Below, one piece after another: positions 15,644 through 23,137 of a stretch of DNA of 38,286 bases (the first letter of the stretch is position 1; every line of letters begins with the position of its first letter). This DNA comes from JACCYQ01 sp036675565 (GTDB lineage: Bacteria > Bacteroidota > Bacteroidia > Chitinophagales > Chitinophagaceae), in NCBI GenBank assembly GCA_036675565.1, contig JAKFER010000231.1, positions 1 to 38,286 on the forward strand, written 5' to 3'. The translations under genes and the position numbers were made by a program. The notes under the pieces are model-generated. The model was not told the DNA's origin and ran no database searches. It saw only the letters and a program-made list of their open reading frames with translations.

Positions 15644-16486
15644 TCATACAAAATCCACAATTTGCTTTTTTACATTGTTATCCCGGTAAATCCGGCTATG
15701 TCCTAAGCCTTTGGTAACAACAAATTGAACATTGGGAGGGGCAGCATCCAGCACTATTTTAGCATCTGCAAATGGGGTGGTTTTATCTTCTTCATCATGA
15801 AACCATAAAACAGAAGCTTTGATATGTTTTATGGCCCGGGAAATGGAATACCATTTTGAATAATGACCATCTATACTGTAAATGTAATTTTCAAACTCTT
15901 TTTGAACGCCTTCATCTAATCTTAAAAACTGATAAAATGATTGAACGGCGGTGCTGGTTTCTGTAGCAGGAGCTATAAAAATCACCTTGGTTTCTTCATC
16001 ATGTTTTAAATCTTCTAAAGTAAGCGAAAGGGCCAGCCCACCCAGGGAATGAGCCATAAATGTATTTATCGGTCCATAGGTTTTAATGATCTCTTTAATA
16101 AATTTTTTATAAATAAGAATATTGATTTGCTTACCGCTGCTTCTTCCATTGGCCGGCGCATCAAATGCAAGTACTTCGTATCCTTTGGTAATAAATGGTT
16201 TGATATAGCGATCAAAATTTACAACTGAAGATTCGAAGCCGTGGAGAATTAATAATTTTTTTGGAGCGCCTTCATTCCAGCGATACCCCTGGATCCGGTA
16301 ACTATCAAAAGTGAACCGGATCTTTTCCGATTTTTCAAAAATGGGTGGCAGCTTTTTCAGGTTCCTGTATTGCGGCGTACAGAATAATTTAAAGGCGGCT
16401 TTAGCTGCCCTTTTTTTTGAAATAGAAGACAATAATTTCAGCTTTCCGCGGTAATATTTTAAAACGATTCTTTGTGCTGGAGTCAT
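15644..16486 (-). CDS. Alpha/beta hydrolase
   Basis: Product of 280 residues without a clear signal peptide. The oxyanion segment LLILHGFESSVVNFDRY is followed by VLAFDAPANGRSSGKQ and the nucleophile elbow AHSLGGLA. The acid is probably in LWFHDEEDKTTPF, and the His is in GLGHSRIYRD near the C-terminus. The basic N-terminus (about 40 residues rich in Lys/Arg) is unusual and could contact membranes or nucleic acid, but this is inference. Substrate unknown. It is divergent from the DUF2520 gene, with 81 bases between the two starts. Confidence 0.85.
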   Translation of the reverse strand: MTPAQRIVLKYYRGKLKLLSSISKKRAAKAAFKLFCTPQYRNLKKLPPIFEKSEKIRFTFDSYRIQGYRWNEGAPKKLLILHGFESSVVNFDRYIKPFITKGYEVLAFDAPANGRSSGKQINILIYKKFIKEIIKTYGPINTFMAHSLGGLALSLTLEDLKHDEETKVIFIAPATETSTAVQSFYQFLRLDEGVQKEFENYIYSIDGHYSKWYSISRAIKHIKASVLWFHDEEDKTTPFADAKIVLDAAPPNVQFVVTKGLGHSRIYRDNNVKKQIVDFV

Positions 16487-16567
16487 ATAAAAATTGCCCT
16501 TTCATTTTCAATTATATTTACAAACTTACTGGTTGTCATTTTACCCAAATTAAATTTTAAAATTTTC

Positions 16568-17344
16568 ATGAAGATTGTGATCATCGGTACGGGCAACACA
16601 GCTACCGTTTTAGGAAAGAAATTAAAATTAGCTGGTCATCATATTCTGCAGGTCTTTGGGCGCAATAATAACGCAGCCAAAGAACTGGCTTCTTTATTGG
16701 AATCCAAACCTGTCAGCGATTTTCACAAAATAGACCCGAATGCTGAATTATATCTTTTGGCTGTTAGTGATGATGCTATTGCAGAAGCCAGTAAAAAACT
16801 GCCTGTGAGCGATAAAATTTTAGTGCATACTGCCGGTGCGGTTTCAAAAGATATATTGAAAAATACATCATTACATTATGGAGTTTTGTATCCATTGCAA
16901 TCCTTGAGAAAAGAAATGGAGCCACTAACGGAGGTTCCGCTTCATATTGATGCAGGGGATGAAGAAACTTTAGAAAAAATCCATGCATTAGCGAAAAGCA
17001 TTTCAACACAGGTAACAATTTCAGGTGATGAGGAACGAATGAAACTTCATGTGGCGGCCGTTTTCTGCAACAATTTTACCAATTACATGTATACTTTGGG
17101 TGAAACTTATTGCAAAATTGAAAACCTGGAATTTGAACATTTGCTTCCATTGATAAAAGAAACAGCATCTAAATTGCAGCATTATTCACCATCTTTAATG
17201 CAAACGGGCCCGGCAATAAGAGGAGATCAGCAAACGATCCGGAAGCATGAAAATCTTTTGGCTGAATATCCATCGTTACAGGAGATATACCAATATTTAA
17301 CCCGCAAGATCAGGGAGGACAAATCTTTTGAAAAAAGGAATTAA
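16568..17344 (+). CDS. DUF2520 / Rossmann-like NAD(P)-binding protein
   Basis: Product of 258 residues. A Rossmann fold starts at once (MKIVIIGTGNTATVLGKKLK), with the glycine loop GTGNTA resembling F420-dependent NADP reductase and pyrroline-carboxylate reductase folds. The second half (residues 130-245) is the helical DUF2520 dimerisation domain, with HVAAVFCNNFTNYMY and TGPAIRGD. The substrate of this family is unknown. ATG 16568 is preferred over a start at 16472, which would add a 32-residue tail overlapping the divergent gene. A -7-like TATATTTA (16513-16520) fits this start. It leads a plus-strand run with ferredoxin 19 bases downstream. Confidence 0.88.
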   Translation: MKIVIIGTGNTATVLGKKLKLAGHHILQVFGRNNNAAKELASLLESKPVSDFHKIDPNAELYLLAVSDDAIAEASKKLPVSDKILVHTAGAVSKDILKNTSLHYGVLYPLQSLRKEMEPLTEVPLHIDAGDEETLEKIHALAKSISTQVTISGDEERMKLHVAAVFCNNFTNYMYTLGETYCKIENLEFEHLLPLIKETASKLQHYSPSLMQTGPAIRGDQQTIRKHENLLAEYPSLQEIYQYLTRKIREDKSFEKRN

Positions 17345-17363
17345 GATACATAAATGAAACCGC

Positions 17364-17696
17364 GTGTTTAAACGGAAAGGAAATCATATCACCATACATT
17401 TTGAACAACCAGGTAAGCCTTCTACAACATTGAATAGAATTGCAAAAGGTCAAAGTTTACTGGATGTACTATTACAGCATCATATTGAAATTAAACATGA
17501 TTGCGGCGGTGTTTGCGCATGCAGCAGCTGCCATATTTATGTGACAAAAGGAGGGGAACACCTGGAAGAAATTTTTATAAGAGAAAAACATTTTATTGAG
17601 AAAGTAAACAAACCCACACCTCAATCAAGGTTAGCCTGTCAATGTTTGCTGGTGAACGAATCCGGGTCGGTTGAACTCACTATACCGATTCAATAA
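17364..17696 (+). CDS. ISC-type [2Fe-2S] ferredoxin
   Basis: Adrenodoxin/Fdx-type ferredoxin of 110 residues. The cluster ligands are Cys47, Cys53 and Cys56 (DCGGVCACSSCH) plus Cys92 (SRLACQC), the C-x5-C-x2-C...C spacing of the iron-sulfur assembly ferredoxins rather than the plant type. The extra Cys51 also occurs in E. coli Fdx; Cys94 is additional. It would donate electrons for iron-sulfur cluster assembly or to a redox partner. The start is GTG 17364, because the ATG at 17354 is in another frame and stops after five codons. It lies 19 bases after the DUF2520 gene and 57 before kdsC. No isc/suf genes are in the window. Confidence 0.9.
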   Translation: MFKRKGNHITIHFEQPGKPSTTLNRIAKGQSLLDVLLQHHIEIKHDCGGVCACSSCHIYVTKGGEHLEEIFIREKHFIEKVNKPTPQSRLACQCLLVNESGSVELTIPIQ

Positions 17697-17753
17697 GGGA
17701 CTAGCCAACTCACCTTTAGTTATTACCTTCGATTTTTTATTTAAAAAAATTAC

Positions 17754-18275
17754 ATGAACCTGCTGGATCAATTTAAAAGAATAAAAACATTTGTTTTTGA
17801 TATTGATGGTGTACTCACAGACGGCACCGTGATTGTTTTTAGTGGTGACCAGCAATTGCGGCGTATGAATATCAAGGATGGTTTTGCCTTGCAAATGGCC
17901 GTATTAAAAGGTTATCGTGTTTTAATCATTTCTGGTGGCAATAGTGAACCTGTAAAAGAACGGTTGGCAAAATTGGGTATAACAGAGGTTCACATGTCCG
18001 TGCATGATAAAAAGGGATTATTGGATAACCTGTTACAGAATTATCAAAATGACTGGCAACAGGTTTTATATATGGGTGATGATATTCCCGACCTGGAGCT
18101 GATGCAACATGCAGGTATTTCCGCTTGCCCATCAGATGCTGTTGCCGAGATCAGGGAAATTGCTAAATATATTTCTCCATTCCCCGGTGGTGGCGGATGT
18201 GCCAGGGATGTAATAGAGAAAGTTCTAAAACAAAATGATCACTGGCATTTTACAACAACCGTTGCATCCCGTTAG
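17754..18275 (+). CDS. kdsC: KdsC-type HAD phosphatase (KDO-8-phosphate phosphatase)
   Basis: HAD-superfamily phosphatase of 173 residues, type C0 (no cap domain), the size of KdsC. Nucleophile Asp16 and acid Asp18 are in FDIDGVLTDG, motif II is LIISGGN, and motif IV is MGDDIPDLELM. The C-terminal segment FPGGGGCARDVIEKVL is characteristic of KdsC, which dephosphorylates KDO-8-phosphate for lipopolysaccharide core synthesis; related proteins act on N-acylneuraminate-9-phosphate. A -7-like TACCTTCG is at 17724-17731. It is followed after 49 bases by the UbiA-type gene. Confidence 0.9.
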   Translation: MNLLDQFKRIKTFVFDIDGVLTDGTVIVFSGDQQLRRMNIKDGFALQMAVLKGYRVLIISGGNSEPVKERLAKLGITEVHMSVHDKKGLLDNLLQNYQNDWQQVLYMGDDIPDLELMQHAGISACPSDAVAEIREIAKYISPFPGGGGCARDVIEKVLKQNDHWHFTTTVASR

Positions 18276-18324
18276 CATTTAAAAGCATCTGGCCGTTTAA
18301 GTTTTTTACCAATAATTTTGTTGA

Positions 18325-19260
18325 ATGAGATTGATCGCAGCCTTTTTACGCCTTGTACGACTGCCAAACCTTTTTTTTATTGCTTTAACCCAAATACTTT
18401 TTCAATACTGTATTTATTATCCTTTGTTCCGCAATGATATACCTGCCGGCGACACCCTGCAATTTTTTTTACTGGTTGCAGCTTCTGTATTGATTGCCGC
18501 AGCAGGTTATATCATAAATGATTATTTCGATATCAACATTGACCAGGTGAATAAACCCGGAAAAATTGTTGTAGATAAAGTGATTCATCGCCGCTGGGCT
18601 ATAGCCTGGCATATGATTCTGAGTTTTGCTGGCATTGGTTTGACTGCAATGGCATTGCCCTTTTTTGAAAAATGGTATTTAATAGTGGCCAATATAGCGG
18701 TTGTTATATTATTATGGATTTATTCTACCACCTATAAAAAAAGCCTGCTGATCGGGAATATTATTATTGCACTGCTTACCGCATGGACCATCCTGGTTAT
18801 TTATTTTTCCAAGATTGATATTACAGAAGTTATTGCTGCAGCCGACCTGGAAAGACAGGCGAAATTTTTCAGGCTGACAATTCTTTATGCTTCATTTGCA
18901 TTTATCATTTCACTGATCAGGGAAGCTGTAAAAGATATGGAAGATATGCCTGGTGATGCAAAGTATAATTGCCATACCATGCCAATTGCATGGGGCGTAA
19001 ATGCTACCAAGATTTATGTGGCCGTCTGGCTGATTGTTCTTGTTTTGATGTTGCTGGTTATCCAGGCATATATATTGCCTTATGGTTGGTGGGTACCGAT
19101 CATTTTTTGCATTATGTTTATCATTTTTCCATTGATCAATATTTTTTCCAGGTTATTTAAATCATCCACCCAAAATGAATTCCATATTTTAAGTAACCGT
19201 ACAAAATTTGTAATGCTAACCGGGATTTTATCAATGATATTTTTTGGGTTTTATCTTTAG
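18325..19260 (+). CDS. UbiA-family prenyltransferase (GGGP transferase-like)
   Basis: Integral membrane protein of 311 residues with about eight or nine hydrophobic segments. The first Asp-rich motif is NDYFDINID (65-73), and the second is REAVKDMEDMPGD (about 198-210). These bind the magnesium-diphosphate of the prenyl donor. In Bacteroidota, neighbours of this type are usually annotated as geranylgeranylglycerol-phosphate geranylgeranyltransferase, but the acceptor is not proven by sequence alone; menaquinone or heme side chains are alternatives. It lies between kdsC and maf in a plus-strand run. Confidence 0.88.
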   Translation: MRLIAAFLRLVRLPNLFFIALTQILFQYCIYYPLFRNDIPAGDTLQFFLLVAASVLIAAAGYIINDYFDINIDQVNKPGKIVVDKVIHRRWAIAWHMILSFAGIGLTAMALPFFEKWYLIVANIAVVILLWIYSTTYKKSLLIGNIIIALLTAWTILVIYFSKIDITEVIAAADLERQAKFFRLTILYASFAFIISLIREAVKDMEDMPGDAKYNCHTMPIAWGVNATKIYVAVWLIVLVLMLLVIQAYILPYGWWVPIIFCIMFIIFPLINIFSRLFKSSTQNEFHILSNRTKFVMLTGILSMIFFGFYL

Positions 19261-19446
19261 GGTGTGAAATGAGACATCAAATTCTGGTGGCAAAGTTTTC
19301 CAAGCGACGATAAAAATTTTATGTGGAATTCCATGTGACAAAACCCAATTTGAAATACCGCATGAAATGAGCCATTAGTTATCACATACCAATCGGGATG
19401 ATTATTTGGCGAATTCCAGTGGCTAAAAAACAATAAAAATAAATAT
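19261..19446. repeat. Noncoding spacer with imperfect short direct repeats
   Basis: The 186 bases between the prenyltransferase and Maf hold three copies of a 12-mer GAAATxxxxCAT: at 19266, 19352 and 19364, the last two in tandem. There are also three AATTC motifs: AATTCTGGTGGC (19280), AATTCCATGTGAC (19327) and AATTCCAGTGGC (19412). A 67-codon open frame crosses it on the minus strand but resembles nothing I know. It may be a decayed interspersed repeat. Confidence 0.45.
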
Positions 19447-20022
19447 ATGAAAAGGATCATTCTAGCCTCTCAATCACCCCGTAGAAAACAATTACTGGAA
19501 TGGGCAGAAGTTCCTTTTGAAATAATTGTAAAAGAAACGGATGAAAGTTTCCCTCCGTCCTTACCGGTTGAAGAAGTAGCCATGCATATTGCGCGGCAAA
19601 AAGCATTGGCTGTTCATCAGGAATTAAATGATTCACCTGTTATCCTGGCGGCAGATACACTGGTTGTTTTACATGCAAAGATCATGGGCAAACCAGCTGA
19701 TAGGGAAGAAGCCATCTTGTTTTTAGAAGCTTTATCAGGACAAAAACACAAAGTAATTACCGGTGTATGCATATTGAATAATGGAAATGAAACTGTTTTT
19801 GCAGATTCCACCGAGGTGGAGTTTCATAAGTTAACAAAAGATCAGATTATTTTTTACGTTGACAAATACAAACCATTTGATAAAGCAGGTGCTTATGCCA
19901 TCCAGGAATGGATAGGGGTGGTAGGTATTAAATCAGTGCAGGGTGATTTTTATAATGTAATGGGTTTGCCGGTCAGCAGGGTGATCAAAGAATTAAATAA
20001 CCTGGATTTAAGCAGGGATTAA
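19447..20022 (+). CDS. maf: Maf-family nucleoside triphosphate pyrophosphatase
   Basis: Product of 191 residues. The Maf signature begins at residue 5 (ILASQSPRRKQLLEW), with catalytic Asp70 in ILAADTLVV, and continues with KPADREEAILFLEALSGQKH and DKAGAYAIQEW. Maf proteins hydrolyse non-canonical or pyrimidine nucleoside triphosphates to monophosphates and so clean the nucleotide pool. The E/D and Q residues point to the dTTP/UTP (YhdE) branch, though this is less certain. It is separated from the prenyltransferase by a repeat-containing spacer and may have its own promoter. Confidence 0.93.
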   Translation: MKRIILASQSPRRKQLLEWAEVPFEIIVKETDESFPPSLPVEEVAMHIARQKALAVHQELNDSPVILAADTLVVLHAKIMGKPADREEAILFLEALSGQKHKVITGVCILNNGNETVFADSTEVEFHKLTKDQIIFYVDKYKPFDKAGAYAIQEWIGVVGIKSVQGDFYNVMGLPVSRVIKELNNLDLSRD

Positions 20023-20102
20023 GATCATTAATTAAATTTTTTTGGTGTCCAGGATTCAAGGAATGATGTATCTTTTAAGAAGCATTAAACCTTCATTCCT
20101 TT

Positions 20103-21362
20103 ATGACCGAACGACTGCTCCAGTACATCTGGCAATTCCAGTATTTTAATAAAAGTGAATTGCAAACCACTGCCGGCGAAAAAGTGCGGATCATACATCC
20201 GGGTTCCTTAAATACACACCAGGGACCTGATTTTGCAGACAGTAAAATTATCATTGGTCAAACTACCTGGGCAGGAAATATCGAATTGCATTTGCATACT
20301 TCTCAGTGGCATCAACACGGTCATCACACGGATAAAAACTATAATAATGTAATACTTCATGTTGTTTGGCAGGATGATGAACCTCTTAAACAACTAAACA
20401 TTCCCGTTATTGAATTGCAACACCGGGTCAGCGGTCTCTTAATTTCAAAATACCATGAATGGATGGAGAAAACATCCTTTATTCCCTGCGAACATGCCAT
20501 TGCACAAGTTAAAAACCTCACCTGGCAAGCATGGCTTGACAGGTTACTGGCGGAAAGATTAACGCGTAAAGCGGAAATTGTATTTACATTCTTAAATCAA
20601 ACCAATAATAATTGGGAAGATGCCTTTTGGTGGTTGCTGGCCCGAAATTTTGGAGCCCGTGTAAATGCGGATACTTTTGAACTAATGGCTCGCAGTATTC
20701 CTTTAAAATTACTGGCAAAGCATAAAAGTAATCTCATTCAGCTGGAAGCATTGTTGCTGGGCCAGGCAGGATTATTAAGCGAACAAGCCAAAGAGGATTA
20801 CCCCATCATGTTGTATAAGGAATATACATTCCTTAGGAATAAATATAAATTACAACCCATTCATATTACACCAATGTTTTTAAGAATGAGGCCGGGAAAT
20901 TTTCCGACTATCAGGCTTGCCCAATTGGCTATGCTGGTTCATCATTCATCCCATCTTTTTTCAAAAATAAAAGAAGCGGAAAATGCGGAGGAAATAAAAG
21001 ATTGGTTAAATATCACAGCCAATGATTACTGGCATTATCATTACCGGCTGGATGAACTTTCTGCCTATAAACCCAAGAAACTGGGAAACGCAATGATCAA
21101 CAATATCATTATCAATACCATGGCGCCTGTCATGTATGCCTATGGACGATATCATCAACTGGAAAATTTTAAAGAGAAGGCTTTACAATGGTTAGAATCA
21201 TGTGTAGCGGAAAATAACACAATTACTAACGGTTACCAGCAATTGGGAATTAAAAATGCAAGTGCTGCTGATTCGCAGGCACTTATAGAATTAAAGAACG
21301 AGTATTGCAATTACAAACGTTGCCTGGAATGCGCTGTGGGCAATGCTATTATCAGGGATTGA
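20103..21362 (+). CDS. DUF2851 family protein
   Basis: Product of 419 residues, full length for DUF2851, a Bacteroidota-centred family with no known function. The N-terminus carries the family block MTERLLQYIWQFQYFNKSEL, then HPGSLNTHQGPDFADSKIII and GNIELHLHTSQWHQHGHHTD, which is rich in His and acidic residues that could bind metal. The middle is helical (EDAFWWLLARNFGARVNADT), and the C-terminus has CNYKRCLECAVGNAIIRD with three closely spaced cysteines. Soluble, no signal peptide. A promoter is likely: TTTG at 20041-20044 and TATCTTTT at 20069-20076, 24 bases apart. Confidence 0.88.
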   Translation: MTERLLQYIWQFQYFNKSELQTTAGEKVRIIHPGSLNTHQGPDFADSKIIIGQTTWAGNIELHLHTSQWHQHGHHTDKNYNNVILHVVWQDDEPLKQLNIPVIELQHRVSGLLISKYHEWMEKTSFIPCEHAIAQVKNLTWQAWLDRLLAERLTRKAEIVFTFLNQTNNNWEDAFWWLLARNFGARVNADTFELMARSIPLKLLAKHKSNLIQLEALLLGQAGLLSEQAKEDYPIMLYKEYTFLRNKYKLQPIHITPMFLRMRPGNFPTIRLAQLAMLVHHSSHLFSKIKEAENAEEIKDWLNITANDYWHYHYRLDELSAYKPKKLGNAMINNIIINTMAPVMYAYGRYHQLENFKEKALQWLESCVAENNTITNGYQQLGIKNASAADSQALIELKNEYCNYKRCLECAVGNAIIRD

Positions 21363-21478
21363 TGTTTGAATAGTTGATTGGTTGAATAAGTTGATTGGGT
21401 TGCTGTAAAACTAAATTCTAAACTAATGTTGACTGGTTGATTTTAAATCAAACACCTAAACACTAAACGCTAAACCTT
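21363..21478. repeat. Degenerate repeats GTTGATTGG and inverted GTTTAG
   Basis: Directly after the DUF2851 stop lie GTTGATTGG-type units (21371-21403). After a short gap come CTAAACAC, CTAAACGC and CTAAACC (21457-21476), which are the GTTTAG class in opposite orientation. Both classes occur elsewhere in the window next to gene ends. Confidence 0.7.
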
Positions 21479-21479
21479 C

Positions 21480-21599
21480 TCAACGTACCGCTCTGCATTT
21501 ATTGTAACTACCTGAAGCGGCTTGTGCAGGCGTTAAACCCCGTGAACAGGATGCCAGCAGAACAAGAACACAAATAATCAGCAGGTTTCTTTTTATCAT
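21480..21599 (-). CDS. Tiny cationic lipoprotein (39 residues)
   Basis: Minus-strand ORF of 39 codons plus stop. MIKRNLLIICVLVLLASC is a complete lipoprotein signal peptide: basic n-region, hydrophobic core and lipobox LASC with Cys18 as the lipidated residue. The mature part is only 22 residues, contains four Arg/Lys and no acidic residue, and has a second cysteine in NKCRAVR. It therefore looks like a real exported lipopeptide rather than a chance frame. A -7-like TATCTTCA lies upstream at 21627-21620. It is downstream of osmC on the same strand. Function unknown; possibly a membrane-anchored peptide. Confidence 0.65.
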   Translation of the reverse strand: MIKRNLLIICVLVLLASCSRGLTPAQAASGSYNKCRAVR

Positions 21600-21711
21600 G
21601 TTTCTAGATTTTCAGGTAGTGAAGATAATCACCCACATCAGTTCATTATAATTTTTAGCCATGTTTTTTTACGTGGGGCAATTACGCTGATCAAGTTACT
21701 TAAAAACTATA

Positions 21712-22137
21712 TTACTTTTTACCAGGTTCCCATTCATTCCATTGAATATGAACCTCAATATCCGGGTGAATGCTAAATTGAACCGGGCAGTTAATGCCTG
21801 TATCTCTCATGATATTTTTAGTGTTTTCATCAATGTGTTTCAAATTTTCTGGAATATGAAATGTTAAATTAATACCGCTTACACGTCGTGGTTCTGGTTT
21901 CATGATCTTTTCAACTTCAATTTTAATTCCATCCAAATCAAATCCCATTGTCCTAGCCTTAATACCCATCACCGTTAGCATGCATGTGGCAAGGCTTGTA
22001 GCTAAAAGGTCAGTTGGCGAAAACCTTTCTCCTTTTCCTTTGTTATCGATAGGCGCATCCGTTTCAAAAAAGTCAGTGGATCTTACATGGGTACAGGTAG
22101 TTCTTAGTTCACCTTCATAGACAACTGTTGAAGTCAT
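21712..22137 (-). CDS. OsmC/Ohr-family thiol peroxidase-like protein
   Basis: Product of 141 residues with the OsmC fold. The redox pair is visible: Cys52 in LATSLATCMLTVMG and Cys117 in GINCPVQFSIHP, the spacing typical of OsmC-type organic hydroperoxide reductases. GERFSPTDLLATSL and the conserved glutamate region (KIEVEKIM) support the assignment. It reduces organic peroxides, probably with a lipoyl or other thiol donor. Cytoplasmic. Divergent from the outer-membrane protein gene: its ATG is at 22137 and the other gene's -7 box at 22142-22149, so the two promoters overlap in a very short space. Confidence 0.9.
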   Translation of the reverse strand: MTSTVVYEGELRTTCTHVRSTDFFETDAPIDNKGKGERFSPTDLLATSLATCMLTVMGIKARTMGFDLDGIKIEVEKIMKPEPRRVSGINLTFHIPENLKHIDENTKNIMRDTGINCPVQFSIHPDIEVHIQWNEWEPGKK

Positions 22138-22141
22138 TATA

Positions 22142-22149
22142 TATTTTTG
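22142..22149 (+). promoter_or_regulatory. -7 promoter box TATTTTTG for the 22186 gene
   Basis: Exact TAnnTTTG match 36 bases before GTG 22186. A longer reading starting at TTG 22147 would begin inside this box and can be dismissed. It abuts the osmC start codon on the other strand. Confidence 0.6.
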
Positions 22150-22185
22150 CCTAAATTTACGTTACAAGCATTAAACGATATTAAA

Positions 22186-22998
22186 GTGAAGAAACTATTA
22201 TTGATCGCCGGCATTTTTTCAATCGCTTTATCAATACAGGCACAGGATACAACGCGAACAAAAAAGGCCAGCAGGGAAGAACGCAAAGAAGAAAAAAGAG
22301 AAAGGATCAATGCGATGATCAAACAGGAAGAAGAAGGTGTACTGTCTTTTCATAAACAAAGTGTGTTTGGTTTCATGTTGCGCAATAATGGTTATGGTGC
22401 ATTTTACGAATTGGGTAAAATGAAATCCCCACGCCGTTCCAATTTATATTCCATTGAATTTTCAGAGATCAAACATGATAAAGAGGAAAAATCTTCAAGC
22501 GGGGCATTCTTTTTTGGCAACCCTTATATATTTGGCAAAATCAATAATTTCTACCAGCTGAAACTGGGTTTTGGACAACAATATATTTTTGGACAAAAAG
22601 GTAATAAAAACGGGGTAGCCGTAACCGGTATATACCAGGGCGGTTTGTCTTTGGGATTATTAAGACCCTATTACCTGGAGGTGCAGGATGTAAATAATAA
22701 CCAAACCCGCACCATCAAATTCACACCGGAAGACAGCGCATTATTTGTCGACAATTCCGTTATTCTGGGGGGCGCCGGTTTTGGAAAAGGCTGGAATGAA
22801 ATGAAAATGCAACCAGGTGCTTATGGAAAAGTCGCTTTAAGATTCGACTATGGTCGTTTTAACGAAATGGTTTCGGCACTTGAAATTGGGTTAAGTGTTG
22901 ATGCATACGCTAAAAAAATTCCATTGATGCTTTTCAACGAAGACAAACAGGTCTTCGTACAGGGGCATATCGCCATCCTGTTTGGCCGACGCCGCTAA
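22186..22998 (+). CDS. Predicted outer-membrane beta-barrel protein
   Basis: Product of 270 residues with a signal peptide (MKKLLLIAGIFSIALSIQAQ), then a short highly charged helix (KKASREERKEEKRERINAMI). The rest is rich in alternating polar/aromatic strands ending in Phe/Arg (FVQGHIAILFGRRR), suggesting a small beta-barrel. I recognise no named family. GTG 22186 is preferred because it places the signal peptide at the N-terminus and lies after a -7 promoter box. The lipA promoter overlaps its 3' end. Neighbouring lipA suggests conserved synteny but no clear functional link. Confidence 0.75.
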   Translation: MKKLLLIAGIFSIALSIQAQDTTRTKKASREERKEEKRERINAMIKQEEEGVLSFHKQSVFGFMLRNNGYGAFYELGKMKSPRRSNLYSIEFSEIKHDKEEKSSSGAFFFGNPYIFGKINNFYQLKLGFGQQYIFGQKGNKNGVAVTGIYQGGLSLGLLRPYYLEVQDVNNNQTRTIKFTPEDSALFVDNSVILGGAGFGKGWNEMKMQPGAYGKVALRFDYGRFNEMVSALEIGLSVDAYAKKIPLMLFNEDKQVFVQGHIAILFGRRR

Positions 22999-23012
22999 TC
23001 CTTGTATTTTTG
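22981..23012 (+). promoter_or_regulatory. Promoter of lipA (TTTG-N20-TATTTTTG)
   Basis: The best promoter in the window: -33 TTTG at 22981-22984, a 20-base spacer and an exact -7 box TATTTTTG at 23005-23012. The -33 element is inside the last codons of the upstream gene. Transcription would start near 23019, leaving a leader of about 120 bases before lipA. Confidence 0.7.
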
Positions 23013-23137
23013 CACCCTGGATCGGGGTAAAATGGTTTTGTTAGCCAGCTTTAAGCAGTACTATTCAGCTTTTGTTGTGTCACTCACTTTTACTTCCTGT
23101 TCCCTGTTCATCAATCTTTACATCACATCATTTTATA

